Shown here in pieces: positions 16,384-26,021 of a DNA stretch of 64,000 nt. Each line of letters starts with the position of its first letter. Positions within the stretch are counted from its first letter, which is position 1. The notes under the pieces are model-generated. The model worked only from the letters and a program-made list of their open reading frames with translations, was not told where the DNA came from and searched no databases. Made by a program: the position numbers and the translations under genes. Origin of the DNA: Bordetella genomosp. 12 (GTDB lineage Bacteria > Pseudomonadota > Gammaproteobacteria > Burkholderiales > Burkholderiaceae_B); assembly GCF_002261355.1 (NCBI RefSeq), contig NZ_NEVU01000003.1, forward strand, positions 806,001 to 870,000, given 5' to 3'.

Positions 16384-17244
16384 ATGACAGATCGCAGTTT
16401 TCTTTTCGTGCCGGGAGATCGTCCCGAGCGCTTCGACAAAGCCGTGCGCAGCGGCGCGCATCAGGTCATCATCGACCTCGAGGACGCGGTCACCCCGCAG
16501 CGTAAGGATGCCGCGCGCGAGGCGGTTGCCCTCTGGCTGCGCGACACCGACGTGCAGGTTTGCCTGCGCATCAATCCGGCGGACACGCCCTGGCATGAGG
16601 CCGACCGCGCCTTGCTGGCCTGGCCGGCAGTCAGCCGCGTGATGCTGCCCAAAGCGCAGGCGCGCCCGGAACTGGAAAGCCTCGCGCGCGTGCTCAACGC
16701 CCAACAGCGCATCCTGCCACTGGTGGAATCCGTGGCGGGCTGGTTCAACCTGGCCGAACTGGCGGCGGCGCCACGCGTCGAGCGGCTGGCCTTCGGCTCC
16801 TTTGACTTCATGGCTGACTCGGGAATACAGGGCGACGGCCCGGAACTCGACGCGGTACGTACCCAGTTGGTATTGCATTCGCGTCATGCCGGCCTGCTGC
16901 CGCCCATCGATGGCGTATCACTGGCCACAGACGATGCCATCCGCCTGGAAGAGGAAGTGCGCCGCTCCAAACGCTGGGGCATGGGCGCCAAACTGTGCAT
17001 TCACCCCAAGCAGGTCGGGGTGGTCAATCAGGGCTTTGCGCCCAGCGAAGCGGAAGTGACCTGGGCGCGGCGCGTCGTGCAGGCGCTGGCCGAAGCGCCG
17101 CTGGGCGCGGTGGCCGTGGACGGTAAGCTGGTTGACAAGCCCATCGCCAAGCTGGCGCAAGCCATCGTCGATGAGGCTCAGGCGGCTGCCGTGCCCGGGC
17201 CGCAGCATGCGGCCCGGCCCACAGGACTCACCACTGGTATTTGA
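16384..17244 (+). CDS. HpcH/HpaI (CitE-like) C-C lyase, citramalyl-CoA lyase candidate
   Basis: 286 residues. RSFLFVPGDRPERFDKAVRSGAHQVIIDLEDAV opens a CitE-type TIM barrel. Metal- and substrate-binding stretches follow: RINPADTPWHEAD, ILPLVESVAGWFN, LAFGSFDFMADSG and GAKLCIHPKQV. Members cleave citryl-, malyl-, beta-methylmalyl- or citramalyl-CoA. With the hydratase and CoA-transferase here, cleavage of citramalyl-CoA to acetyl-CoA and pyruvate is most likely. Its last 17 bases overlap the 3' end of the convergent autotransporter gene. Confidence 0.87.
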   Translation: MTDRSFLFVPGDRPERFDKAVRSGAHQVIIDLEDAVTPQRKDAAREAVALWLRDTDVQVCLRINPADTPWHEADRALLAWPAVSRVMLPKAQARPELESLARVLNAQQRILPLVESVAGWFNLAELAAAPRVERLAFGSFDFMADSGIQGDGPELDAVRTQLVLHSRHAGLLPPIDGVSLATDDAIRLEEEVRRSKRWGMGAKLCIHPKQVGVVNQGFAPSEAEVTWARRVVQALAEAPLGAVAVDGKLVDKPIAKLAQAIVDEAQAAAVPGPQHAARPTGLTTGI

Positions 17245-20200
17245 ATCCCACCATTGCTCCGATGCCCGACCCCTTGCCGCTGTCTATGGGGAAGTTGTAG
17301 TCGATGGAGGTATAAAGGCTGGTGCTCTTGCCGACCTGGCCCGTGATGCCCGCGCCGACCTGCGCCCAACTGCCCCCCAGCTTGGTTTTGAGCAGCACCG
17401 GGTTCTGGCCGTCCAGAGTATTGAACTCGGTTTTCGCCTTCGCGCCGAAGTCCTGCCAGAGGTTGGCCCGGGCAAACGCGCTCAGATTGCGGTCCGGGCG
17501 CGAGGACAGGTCCATGCTCAACTTACCACCGACCCGGCCATACAGCGCATTGCTCGGCCGGTAATCCACGCTCCCGAAGCTGTCACTGCCTCCCGTCAAG
17601 GACACATGCTGATAGATCAGCTGCGCCTGCGGAATGAAGGAGAATTTTTCGCTCAGGGCAATCGGATAACCGGTTTCCAGCGAGCCGACATAGCCCCAGC
17701 CGTCGGAGCGCAGGCGCTCGCCATCATCGGACTTGGCTTTGATCCTGCCATACCGGGTAGCCTGCGCAACCACATCGACATACCAGCCGGTAGTGGCGCG
17801 ACGCGTGAAGTAGGCGCCTGCGGAGTACGCGTCCATATCGACGCGGCCGACACGGCCGCCGTTGGCCTGATCGACTTTGGCCTGTGCCTGCCCCGCCCCG
17901 AAATAAACGCCTGCGATATTGCCCGCGTTGTTGTCATCCAGGCTGCGGTACAAATCCACCCCGGTCTGAAACCCGCTCAAGGTGTAATGGTAGGCGGGCC
18001 CCTTGCTGGCGAAAGCTTCGAGCCTGTCCTCAAAACCAGAACCGGCAAAATCCGTGTTGCCTTTCTGACCGAACAGCCTGCCCCATACGGCTTTGCCCGC
18101 TCCCGCGTCACCACAATTTGTGGTCATGGCGTCGACGTAGGCGCCGGATCGGTCATCGCAAGTACCCAGCATGGCCAGCCCAAAGCGGCTGGCCAAGCCC
18201 GGAGAGCTCATATACACCGGCACTTCCGGCCGATAGGGGTCTGTCGGGATAACCGGGTCGACCGGGTCGACCGGAACATCCAACGAAGAGCGCAGATACC
18301 AGTTGCCATTGGCATCCCGCACGCCATGCTGAAACAATTGGTACTCATAAGCGCCTGCCTTGACGGCCGACCCGAGGACAAAGGCGTCCGCCGCCGATGC
18401 GGCCGCTCCCCCGGTCACATGCACGAGTTCGATGCCGTCGTTCGATGTCAGGGCACCTAATCCACCCGCATTGCTGACGAACACTCGCGTAGCGCCGCCC
18501 GAGTCGACCGTCACGCTGCCGGCCACGACTTTATCGGCCACGGAGCTGTCGTTGCCCAGCGCCACTCGGGTCAGCAACGACCCGCCATTGGACGCATAGT
18601 TGTTGCTTACGGTCAGCACGGTGCCAGGCGCGCCGCCCAGATCCACCACCCCGGCGTTGTTCATGCCGCCCACCGTCTGGGACAAACCCAGGAGCTTCAT
18701 CATGCCGGCCGCCCCCACCGTGACGGCGGAGTTGGGACTGAATACGTTGGCCGCGCCAGCCGCCAACACGCCCTGGTTGATCTGCGTGGCCCCTCGATAG
18801 GTATTGGCCCCCGATAGCATGGTGCTGCCTGCGCCATCCTGGGTCACGCCGCCACTGCCGGAAATCACGCCGGCGAACGTGATGTCATCGGCACGGTTAA
18901 AGGCCAGGGTTCCGCTATTGGCCACATTGCCGACAATGGAACCCGTGGTGCCGCCATCGCCCAGCTGCAGCCGGCTGGCCGCGCCTATCGTGGTGCCTCC
19001 GGTATAGGTCATGTCCTTCAGAAAGGTCACATCCGCCTTATCCATCACCTGTACCTGTCCGGCACCGGCGATCATCAGCGTGGTCGCCCCATTCTGAAAA
19101 CCGGTAACGGCCGAGCTGGTGTGTTGCGACAGATCGCCAAACACCAGTCGATCCGCCGCGGTCACCAGATTGACGCCGATCCCGGCCACGCCCTGGGTTC
19201 CCACGGCCGTATCCAGGCCGTCGGCCGTGTTGAGCACGACCGTGGATCCGCCCGTGACCGTCACCGTACCGGTAAATCCGCTCTGCTGGCCATCGATGGC
19301 CAACACCGAAGGATCGATGACCAATTGCCCAGGCCCAAACAGCGTATTGTTGGCCAGATAGCCGCCAGAGGTGTCACCGGCCTGGCGCTGAGCATCCGTG
19401 ACGGTCAAGGTCGCGCCATCGAGATGGACCGCCGAACCCGCCGACGTCGTCAATTTGCCCACACTTTGGTTGTAGCCCGCCAAGTCCGCGATGGCGCCGC
19501 CTTGCAACAACAGCTCGGCGGTCTTGCCAAGCACATTGGGGTTGGCCATGAGCAGCGTGCCCGTGCGCACATCGGTCACGCCGGTATAATCGTTGTGCGT
19601 GCCGGACAAGGAAATGACGTTAAAACGCCCGGACAAGGCGTCCACCGCGAGGTCGCCCGCTCCGGTCACCTTGACGTCCAGATTGTTGACCAAGCCCGAG
19701 GCGCCCGACAGGTTCAGCATCAGGGCATCGGCGCCCGTCCCTATCAGATTCAACTGGGTCAAGCCATAACCGGCATAGAGCCCGTCATCTCGCAGGCCGG
19801 TGTGCAAACGGTAGTCGTAGGTCGCCTCCGCAGCCAGCACGCCCCCCTGTAAGAGATTGACCACTTGCGCATCGGTGATGACATTGCTGCTCTGGTCGAC
19901 CAAGACCAGGTTCGCCCCTGTGCCACTTAAGGTGCCCAGGCTATTGACCAGCTTGATATCGACCCCACCGATACCTTTTTGCTGATCGAACAAATGTGCG
20001 GTGCCGGGGGCCGTCGGGGTGTAGTTCTTAATATCGACACCAGGTGGCAACACGATGCCCACATTACCCACGCGACCGGCATCCAGCAAACCACTGGTGT
20101 CGATCGTGCCATTGGAAACGGAAGAGTTAGGTGTGGTGACATCGAAGTTGAGTGTGCCGCCATCGATGATCAATCCGCCAATCGCTTGGGATCCCTGCCC

Positions 20201-22045
20201 CACGTCGGTCGTGTTGCCGGCCTGCAGCACCAGGGTGGCGTTGGTCAGCGCGGCGGTATTGGCGTTGACGCCGGAGGCGTCGCCGAGCTCAAACCGGTTC
20301 TGGCCTAACTTCACCGCACCGGCATAAGCCGAGCCCACGCCTGCGCCGAAGCTGAAACTCTGCCCGCCATTGCTAGCCTGCAATGTGCCCGTGCCGGTCA
20401 GCACGTTAGTGAAGGCCATGGCACCGGTGGTGTTGAGCGTCAGCAGCCCATCGCGGTCGATGAATACGCCTCCCGTACCCAGGTTCTGGGTACTCGTGGT
20501 CGCGGCCGCATCCACGGCGAGTTCACCGCCGTATACGTTGACTCTCCCTTGATAATTGGCGTTGCCCCCCGTCAAGGTGGTCTTCCCGGCGTAATTACTG
20601 ACGCTTTGCGTGCCCGCCGCACTACTGTTGAGCGCCGGAGAGAAGACATAATTGGCGGACGTGTGATTGAAATTCAACTCCGCCGTGCCCGGGCCAAAGA
20701 CCACGGACGGCCCGTCCACGGTGCCGGGCGCGACGGGCGCCTGCCCTGCCTCGGAGCCGATATTCACCACCCCCTTGCCGGCCCCCGGGCCCAAGGAAAT
20801 ACCGGAGGTCACGGTGGCCTTGCCGCCATTCTGCAGCGTCAGTGTGCCCTGCCCGTTGCCGCCAAAATAAAGTATCCCGTTAACCCGCCATTCGGAACCA
20901 GCCCCGGAAACCAGGGCGCTCCCGACGGCATTGGTCGCACTGCCCACCGTACCGCCATCAATCGTAAACACCCCCCCGTTGGTGATACGCAGCGCACCTG
21001 TGGATCCGCCCTGTGAGCCGATGACGGCCCTCGCTCCGGAGGCGCGTCCGCCGTCGAGGGTGAGAACACCCTGCCCGGTATAACCCACGTAATAATTACC
21101 GCTGGCGGAGGCCTGGGCGCCGTTTAAGGTGAGAGTGCCCGGTCCGCCATACCCCACGTAAATGTCAACATTACTGCTTATCTTTGACCGGTCGTTGGCG
21201 GTGACATCCCCCTGGCTTCCCTGGCCGCCGATGACGATGCCATCGGCACTGGTCAGCAGCGCATCGTCATTCAGAATGATGGTGCCCGTGCCGCCCGACG
21301 ACGTCGGGGAGCTGCTGTTGCGGTACTCTCCGCCCACGAATATCCAGGACGTATTGACCACGCCATTGTTGTTGACCTCCAGCAGGCCCACGCCGGATCT
21401 GCCCACAACGAAGTTATCCTGACCATAGCTGCCTCGGAATACCCCGCCGTTGACAATGACATGCCCGTTGGACCCGGCCTGCTCGCCGATTCTCACCGAC
21501 CAGTTGGTGCCCGCCTGCACCTGTCCGCTATTGAGGATCAGCGTACCCTTGCCCGTGCTGCCCACATTCAGGTACTGATTGGATATCAGCGATCCGCCAT
21601 TGATTGTCACAAGGCCGTTGCCATTTCCGCCCAGCCCGATGTCGATGACGTTGTAATACCCTGCGGACACGGTCGCATTATTGAGCGTCAGGCTTCCCGT
21701 GTTGTTGTCGCCGATCGACAACCCGCCGGTAGTGAGCGTCGCGCCGGTGACCACCAAAGCGCCCGTGCCTCTGGTGCTGCCCAGATTGATGGTGCTGACC
21801 CCATACGTCCCGGAACCGGGAGCCAACACCGCAGTGCCCCCGTTGTCGACCACCACATTGCCGCCGCCATCGGGCGGGCCGGCCGGCGTCCAGTTTCCTG
21901 GCGTCATCCAGTCGCCTGACCCGGGCAGGTCCCAAGTAAAGGCAGCGGCGAACGCTTCGGTTCTCACTAGAATCAGGGGGCTCGCCAAAAGCGCCGCCGT
22001 TAAGGCTCTGCGAGCAGGAGTAGTTCGGCCTAGACTGGAACACAT
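17228..22045 (-). CDS. Large autotransporter (type Va secretion), beta-helix passenger
   Basis: 1605 residues, start ATG 22045 with a perfect GGAGGTGA seven bases upstream. A signal sequence occupies about residues 10-35 (TAALLASPLILVRTEAFA). The passenger (about 36-1300) is a run of Gly/Asn-rich repeats such as GTLILNSGQVQAG and GVLTLDGGRASGA, typical of a right-handed beta-helix, plus passenger-associated repeats like GSTMLSGANTYRGATQINQG. A Pro-rich linker (VPVDPVDPVIPTDP) is followed by a barrel of about 270 residues (KAVWGRLFGQKG to GAMVGFKYQW) ending in an aromatic residue. No protease triad or RGD was noticed. Adhesion or aggregation is likely; function not determined. Converges on the CitE-like gene with a 17-bp overlap. 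Confidence 0.93.
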   Translation of the reverse strand: MCSSLGRTTPARRALTAALLASPLILVRTEAFAAAFTWDLPGSGDWMTPGNWTPAGPPDGGGNVVVDNGGTAVLAPGSGTYGVSTINLGSTRGTGALVVTGATLTTGGLSIGDNNTGSLTLNNATVSAGYYNVIDIGLGGNGNGLVTINGGSLISNQYLNVGSTGKGTLILNSGQVQAGTNWSVRIGEQAGSNGHVIVNGGVFRGSYGQDNFVVGRSGVGLLEVNNNGVVNTSWIFVGGEYRNSSSPTSSGGTGTIILNDDALLTSADGIVIGGQGSQGDVTANDRSKISSNVDIYVGYGGPGTLTLNGAQASASGNYYVGYTGQGVLTLDGGRASGARAVIGSQGGSTGALRITNGGVFTIDGGTVGSATNAVGSALVSGAGSEWRVNGILYFGGNGQGTLTLQNGGKATVTSGISLGPGAGKGVVNIGSEAGQAPVAPGTVDGPSVVFGPGTAELNFNHTSANYVFSPALNSSAAGTQSVSNYAGKTTLTGGNANYQGRVNVYGGELAVDAAATTSTQNLGTGGVFIDRDGLLTLNTTGAMAFTNVLTGTGTLQASNGGQSFSFGAGVGSAYAGAVKLGQNRFELGDASGVNANTAALTNATLVLQAGNTTDVGQGSQAIGGLIIDGGTLNFDVTTPNSSVSNGTIDTSGLLDAGRVGNVGIVLPPGVDIKNYTPTAPGTAHLFDQQKGIGGVDIKLVNSLGTLSGTGANLVLVDQSSNVITDAQVVNLLQGGVLAAEATYDYRLHTGLRDDGLYAGYGLTQLNLIGTGADALMLNLSGASGLVNNLDVKVTGAGDLAVDALSGRFNVISLSGTHNDYTGVTDVRTGTLLMANPNVLGKTAELLLQGGAIADLAGYNQSVGKLTTSAGSAVHLDGATLTVTDAQRQAGDTSGGYLANNTLFGPGQLVIDPSVLAIDGQQSGFTGTVTVTGGSTVVLNTADGLDTAVGTQGVAGIGVNLVTAADRLVFGDLSQHTSSAVTGFQNGATTLMIAGAGQVQVMDKADVTFLKDMTYTGGTTIGAASRLQLGDGGTTGSIVGNVANSGTLAFNRADDITFAGVISGSGGVTQDGAGSTMLSGANTYRGATQINQGVLAAGAANVFSPNSAVTVGAAGMMKLLGLSQTVGGMNNAGVVDLGGAPGTVLTVSNNYASNGGSLLTRVALGNDSSVADKVVAGSVTVDSGGATRVFVSNAGGLGALTSNDGIELVHVTGGAAASAADAFVLGSAVKAGAYEYQLFQHGVRDANGNWYLRSSLDVPVDPVDPVIPTDPYRPEVPVYMSSPGLASRFGLAMLGTCDDRSGAYVDAMTTNCGDAGAGKAVWGRLFGQKGNTDFAGSGFEDRLEAFASKGPAYHYTLSGFQTGVDLYRSLDDNNAGNIAGVYFGAGQAQAKVDQANGGRVGRVDMDAYSAGAYFTRRATTGWYVDVVAQATRYGRIKAKSDDGERLRSDGWGYVGSLETGYPIALSEKFSFIPQAQLIYQHVSLTGGSDSFGSVDYRPSNALYGRVGGKLSMDLSSRPDRNLSAFARANLWQDFGAKAKTEFNTLDGQNPVLLKTKLGGSWAQVGAGITGQVGKSTSLYTSIDYNFPIDSGKGSGIGAMVGFKYQW

Positions 22046-22568
22046 AACTCACCTCCGTGGTTACCGCCTGTACAGCCATTGTGAGACAACCGAAATTGAA
22101 GCGCCGACGCCGCTTGCGTTAGAGATTCAACGGCCACGAGCTTGTCGTGGCGCCGCGGGCATCGGGTTTCAATATGAAAAGCGATTCAGCCTAGCAGTTA
22201 ACTCAGGATGAGGGCTACTATTATTTTATTGTTGCAGAATCTGCGATTATTGAATAATAAATGGCAATTGACGCAGCGATTGCGTATGACGCTGCGCCTG
22301 CCCGGCACATTTTCGCGGCCGGAGGCGGGCTCAGCTATCCACGTAAACCGTAACGCGCCCTGGCCGCCGTGACCCCGCAAAGCGCCAAATCTGGCGCCCG
22401 TCCATACGGGAGGGTGTGCAAATGCCTGCGCTCAGTCGCACCTCAACGGACTTCAGTGGCCGCCTGAACAGAAGCGGTGTCTGCCCAAGCGGCCCTGCCG
22501 CGGCCGCACCTGCGGTGGCCGCAGCCTTGCGCAGCGGGGGTATTGTTTTGATGCGCCAGGCCTGGTGG
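22046..22568. promoter_or_regulatory. Gene-free region before the autotransporter gene
   Basis: 523 bp between the autotransporter start (minus) and the siderophore receptor stop (minus). The block 22195-22275 is strikingly AT-rich (TACTATTATTTTATTG, TTATTGAATAATAAATGG) within GC-rich surroundings and probably holds the autotransporter promoter and regulator sites. GCGCCAAATCTGGCGC at 22382-22397 is a short perfect hairpin that may end the receptor operon transcript. The plus-strand frame across 22416-22916 overlaps the receptor gene and is a shadow. No RNA gene is recognised. Confidence 0.4.
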
Positions 22569-24974
22569 CTAGAAGGTAGCCCGCAGCGCCAGGCGGAACG
22601 TGCGCGGCTGGCCCTGGAAACTCCAGTAATTCGGATTACCTACGGACTGGTAGTACTCCCTGTCGAACAGGTTATCTACGTTGAACTGCACCGTCAGGTT
22701 CTTATTGACCTCATAAATGGCGTGCAATCCAACCAGCGCATAAGGCGACTGCGAAATACGATATTCGTCCTCATCGGCGCCACTGACGTTGTAAATGCCG
22801 CTCTGGGCATACACCGAACCGCCGATGCGCAGTTGATTCCAGCGCTGCGGCAAGCGGTAATCGGTCGACACTTTCAACAAATGCCGCGGGTAGGTCGTGG
22901 CAAACGCCTGACCTGACTGCGGACCTTGGGCATATTTCGATTGGGTGTAGGTATACCCGAAACTCACATGCCAGGCCGGAGTGAGCGCACCGTTGATCTC
23001 AAAATCTACGCCCCGGTTGCGAACTTTCTCCGCAGCCCTATAGCAATAGAAAACCCCTGGCGGGCACAGATCACTGTTCTCGATCAAGTCCGCCCGGCCT
23101 TTCTGGTCCGTTTGGAAAACGGCCAGTGCGGCATTGATCCGTTTCTCCAGGAATTCCCCTTTCAGGCCGACTTCATAATTCTGCCCCGTCATCGGCTTGA
23201 GCACTTCATTGTCCACACCTATGTTTTCCTGCGGTTTGAAGATCTCGGTGTAGCTTGCGTAGGCAGAAATGTCCTCACTCAGATCCTGCACCAGACCCGC
23301 ATAGGGCGTGATTTTGCCGCTCTGCTTATAGCGGCTTTCGGTGCGCACGGTCGTCTGGGCATACCGGTCGAAATCAAACCAGCTCATGCGCGCGCCGAGG
23401 ACCAAGGTCGTGCCTTGCGCCAGGCTGAAGCGCCCGGCGGTATAAATGCCTTGCTGTTTCTGCGTGATGTTGTAATGCCACATATCCGCATCCAGGCCGG
23501 TCGGCGCCGGCGGGTCAAAAGCCCCGAGGTTGTTCATATCAACCAGATAGCGGTAACTGACGTCACGCCCGCCGTGGTAACTGAAGTCGTCCTTGCGCGT
23601 CGACGCGCCGATGACCAGCTCGTGCTGACGCCCCAGCAACTGGAAGGGACCCGATGCATAAGCATCCAGCCCCCATTGCGTGTCGTCATACTGAAACAAG
23701 CGCGGATTCAGGGTGAACAGATCACCGGTGGTGCGTTGCGTGTAATTGCCCAGAAAATCAGACTTGGCAGACAGCCAGTTGCCAGCCAGCGTCAGTTTCC
23801 AGCCATTGTCCAGCTCATGCTTGATATCGGCGAAAAGATTGGTATTGCGCTTGTCCAGATAGTTCCAACTGCCGACCAGGGAAGTCTTGCGTGTCATCGG
23901 GTAGAAGGAACCGTCGGCGCGCGTAGGCAGGCCGGACCAATCGTAGCCCTGGTTGCGATCCTTCTGGTAGCTCAGGCCCGCGGTGACGGTGGTCGCCGGC
24001 GTGACATCGCCTTCCAGAATGCCGTAGAAAAGCTGATTCTCCTTGCCCGCATGCTCGATGAAACTACCCGCATTGGTGTAGGCCATCACGGCGCGGCCAC
24101 GCAAAGTCTTGGACGCATTCAAGGGCGAAGAGACATCCAGCATTGTCCGATAATCGTCCCAGGAGCCTGCGGAGACGGTCACGATCCCCTGGCTTTCCAT
24201 GCCAGGCCGCTTGCGGATCAGGTTAATGGCGGCGGCCGGGTTGCCGGCGCCTTCGAGCAAACCCGTGGCGCCGCGCACCACCTCGACCCGATCGTAGATT
24301 TCGGTGGTGGGCTTGTTGATGGCATCGAACGAGTAGGCATTGCTGATATTGGTAGCCAAGCCATCGATCTGCAGATTGTCGACCAACTGCCCGCGTGCCT
24401 GATAAACCGACCGCTCCGATCCGTTCTGGATGACCGAAATGCCGGTGGTGGCCTGCAACACATCATCGAGGTTCTGCATGGCCTGGTCATCCATGCGCTG
24501 ACGCGTCACCACCGTGACCGATTGCGGCGTTTCACGTTGCGACAGCAGCAGGCGGGTCGCACTGCTACTGGCCGGTACCACATAGCTGCCGCTAGAGTCC
24601 GTCGGTGCCTGTTGCGCCGAGACGGCAACGGGCGCCAGGGTCGTTGCCTGTACATCCACGCGCCGCAGGGTCAGCGTGCCATCGGCCACTCGCGCAGGCT
24701 CCAATCCGCTACCGGCCAAGGCTGCGCGCAACGCCGCGTCGACGGTGTACACGCCGCGTACCGCGGGTGCGTGCAGGCCGCGCACCAACTGCGGGTCATA
24801 GGACACGACGATCTTGCCCAGCCGCGCGATTTCCGTCAGGGTGGTGTCCAGGCTCGCGGCAGGCAGTGCAAATGCCAGCGGCGCCGACGACTGGGCATGA
24901 ACGGGCTGAGACAGGCTGACGGCCGCTAGGGCCACCACCAAGCTCAGGGCGGAAGGAACAGGTAACACGCGCAT
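22569..24974 (-). CDS. TonB-dependent siderophore receptor with STN signalling domain (FpvA/FecA type)
   Basis: 801 residues from ATG 24974, chosen because CGGAGATCCTC precedes it; an ATG at 24998 adds eight residues. Signal peptide to VHAQ, then an STN domain (FALPAASLDTTLTEIARLGK to GTLTLRRVDV, about 30-105). The plug domain begins around RETPQSVTVVTRQRMDDQAM and includes VRGATGLLEGAGNPAAAINLIRKRP. The 22-stranded barrel ends in FRLALRATF. The STN domain signals ligand binding to the FecR-type anti-sigma protein encoded upstream. Third gene of a fecI-fecR-receptor operon. The siderophore cannot be named. Confidence 0.93.
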   Translation of the reverse strand: MRVLPVPSALSLVVALAAVSLSQPVHAQSSAPLAFALPAASLDTTLTEIARLGKIVVSYDPQLVRGLHAPAVRGVYTVDAALRAALAGSGLEPARVADGTLTLRRVDVQATTLAPVAVSAQQAPTDSSGSYVVPASSSATRLLLSQRETPQSVTVVTRQRMDDQAMQNLDDVLQATTGISVIQNGSERSVYQARGQLVDNLQIDGLATNISNAYSFDAINKPTTEIYDRVEVVRGATGLLEGAGNPAAAINLIRKRPGMESQGIVTVSAGSWDDYRTMLDVSSPLNASKTLRGRAVMAYTNAGSFIEHAGKENQLFYGILEGDVTPATTVTAGLSYQKDRNQGYDWSGLPTRADGSFYPMTRKTSLVGSWNYLDKRNTNLFADIKHELDNGWKLTLAGNWLSAKSDFLGNYTQRTTGDLFTLNPRLFQYDDTQWGLDAYASGPFQLLGRQHELVIGASTRKDDFSYHGGRDVSYRYLVDMNNLGAFDPPAPTGLDADMWHYNITQKQQGIYTAGRFSLAQGTTLVLGARMSWFDFDRYAQTTVRTESRYKQSGKITPYAGLVQDLSEDISAYASYTEIFKPQENIGVDNEVLKPMTGQNYEVGLKGEFLEKRINAALAVFQTDQKGRADLIENSDLCPPGVFYCYRAAEKVRNRGVDFEINGALTPAWHVSFGYTYTQSKYAQGPQSGQAFATTYPRHLLKVSTDYRLPQRWNQLRIGGSVYAQSGIYNVSGADEDEYRISQSPYALVGLHAIYEVNKNLTVQFNVDNLFDREYYQSVGNPNYWSFQGQPRTFRLALRATF

Positions 24975-25058
24975 GAGGATCTCCGATACGTTGCGCACAG
25001 CGATATGGAGATATGTGCCGCGAGATCCGAAAAGTGACAGTGGCTTTGAGAAAAAAAC

Positions 25059-26021
25059 TCAGGCTGTGCGCACGTCGATCACGGTTAGCCAACGCGTATA
25101 ACGGCTGACGGTGATGGGCAAGGTGTGTTCCAGCGCACTGAGGGCACGATCGGCGTCATCCAAAGGATAAAGGCCGGAGACCGCAAGCGTGGCCGCCTGC
25201 GGACTCACCCGCAACAAACCCGTGCGATAACGTTCCAGCGCCGTGACCACCGTCCCCAAGGGCTGATCGCGCACCTTGAGCCAGCCCTCTTGCCAGGCGG
25301 CGGCATCTGCCATGGGCTCAGGCCGATCAGCCCAGGTTTGCCCGAAACGCGTGCCCTCGCCGGCGTCCAGCATGACCGGCTCGCCGGCACGCGGCAAGAC
25401 CTCGATGCGGCTTTGCAAGGCAACCGCCAGGCTGGACTGCCGCTCCAGGCGCACCATGCAACTGGCGCCGGCGCTACGCACCTGCCCGTGCGGCGTCAAC
25501 ACCTCAAACAAGGCCAAGGGATCCTCACGCGGCTGGAGCAGCAGCGCCCCCTCCAATAGCCGTATGCTGCGTTGCCGCCCCGCAAAGGCCAGATCCACCC
25601 GGCTGCGTGCATCCAACGTCAGCATGCTGCCATCCGGCAATGTGAAGGACCGGCGTTCTCCCGTGGCAGTGCCCAGATCGGCCAGCATATTGCCCAAGGG
25701 GGTGACGCGATCCGTGGCCCAGGCGCCGACTGCCGCGGCGCCCACCAGGCCCGCCGCATTCAGCAGAATCCGGCGCCGAGCGGGACGTTCCAAGGTGCTG
25801 CGCAAGGCGTGATACTCGGTTTTCATCACCGACTCCAGGCGCCCGACCGACTGATTCAACCCCTGCTGCAAACGGCCCCAGGCGCGCTCATGCGCGGGAT
25901 CCGCGGCACGCCAGACGGCGCAGGCATGCCGGTCAGCATCGGTCGCCTCGCCCGACGTCAGCGTCATCCAGAAAGCAATCGCTCTGTCGCCGGGTTCTGC
26001 TGCGGCCTGGTCACGCTTCAC
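25059..26021 (-). CDS. FecR-type transmembrane sigma-factor regulator
   Basis: 320 residues from a GTG at 26021 (VKRDQAAAEPGDRAIAFW). The GTG overlaps the TGA of the sigma gene as GTGA, so the two are coupled; the longer upstream frame is not coding. N-terminal cytoplasmic domain (ACAVWRAADPAHERAWGRLQQ, DUF4880), a membrane segment around ILLNAAGLVGAAAVGAWA, and a periplasmic FecR domain (GERRSFTLPDGSMLTLDARSRVD; SAGASCMVRLERQSSLAVAL). It relays the receptor signal to the FecI-type sigma factor. Confidence 0.92.
   Translation of the reverse strand: MKRDQAAAEPGDRAIAFWMTLTSGEATDADRHACAVWRAADPAHERAWGRLQQGLNQSVGRLESVMKTEYHALRSTLERPARRRILLNAAGLVGAAAVGAWATDRVTPLGNMLADLGTATGERRSFTLPDGSMLTLDARSRVDLAFAGRQRSIRLLEGALLLQPREDPLALFEVLTPHGQVRSAGASCMVRLERQSSLAVALQSRIEVLPRAGEPVMLDAGEGTRFGQTWADRPEPMADAAAWQEGWLKVRDQPLGTVVTALERYRTGLLRVSPQAATLAVSGLYPLDDADRALSALEHTLPITVSRYTRWLTVIDVRTA

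Noticed and set aside
17228-22045. Repetitive DNA or tandem-repeat locus
   Set aside because: The repetition is the Gly/Asn-rich beta-helix pattern of an autotransporter passenger, not nucleotide-level tandem repeats.
22926-24929. 667-codon plus-strand frame opposite the siderophore receptor
   Set aside because: It is the complement-strand shadow of a clear TonB-dependent receptor; its sequence shows no family features and is typical of GC-rich antisense frames.
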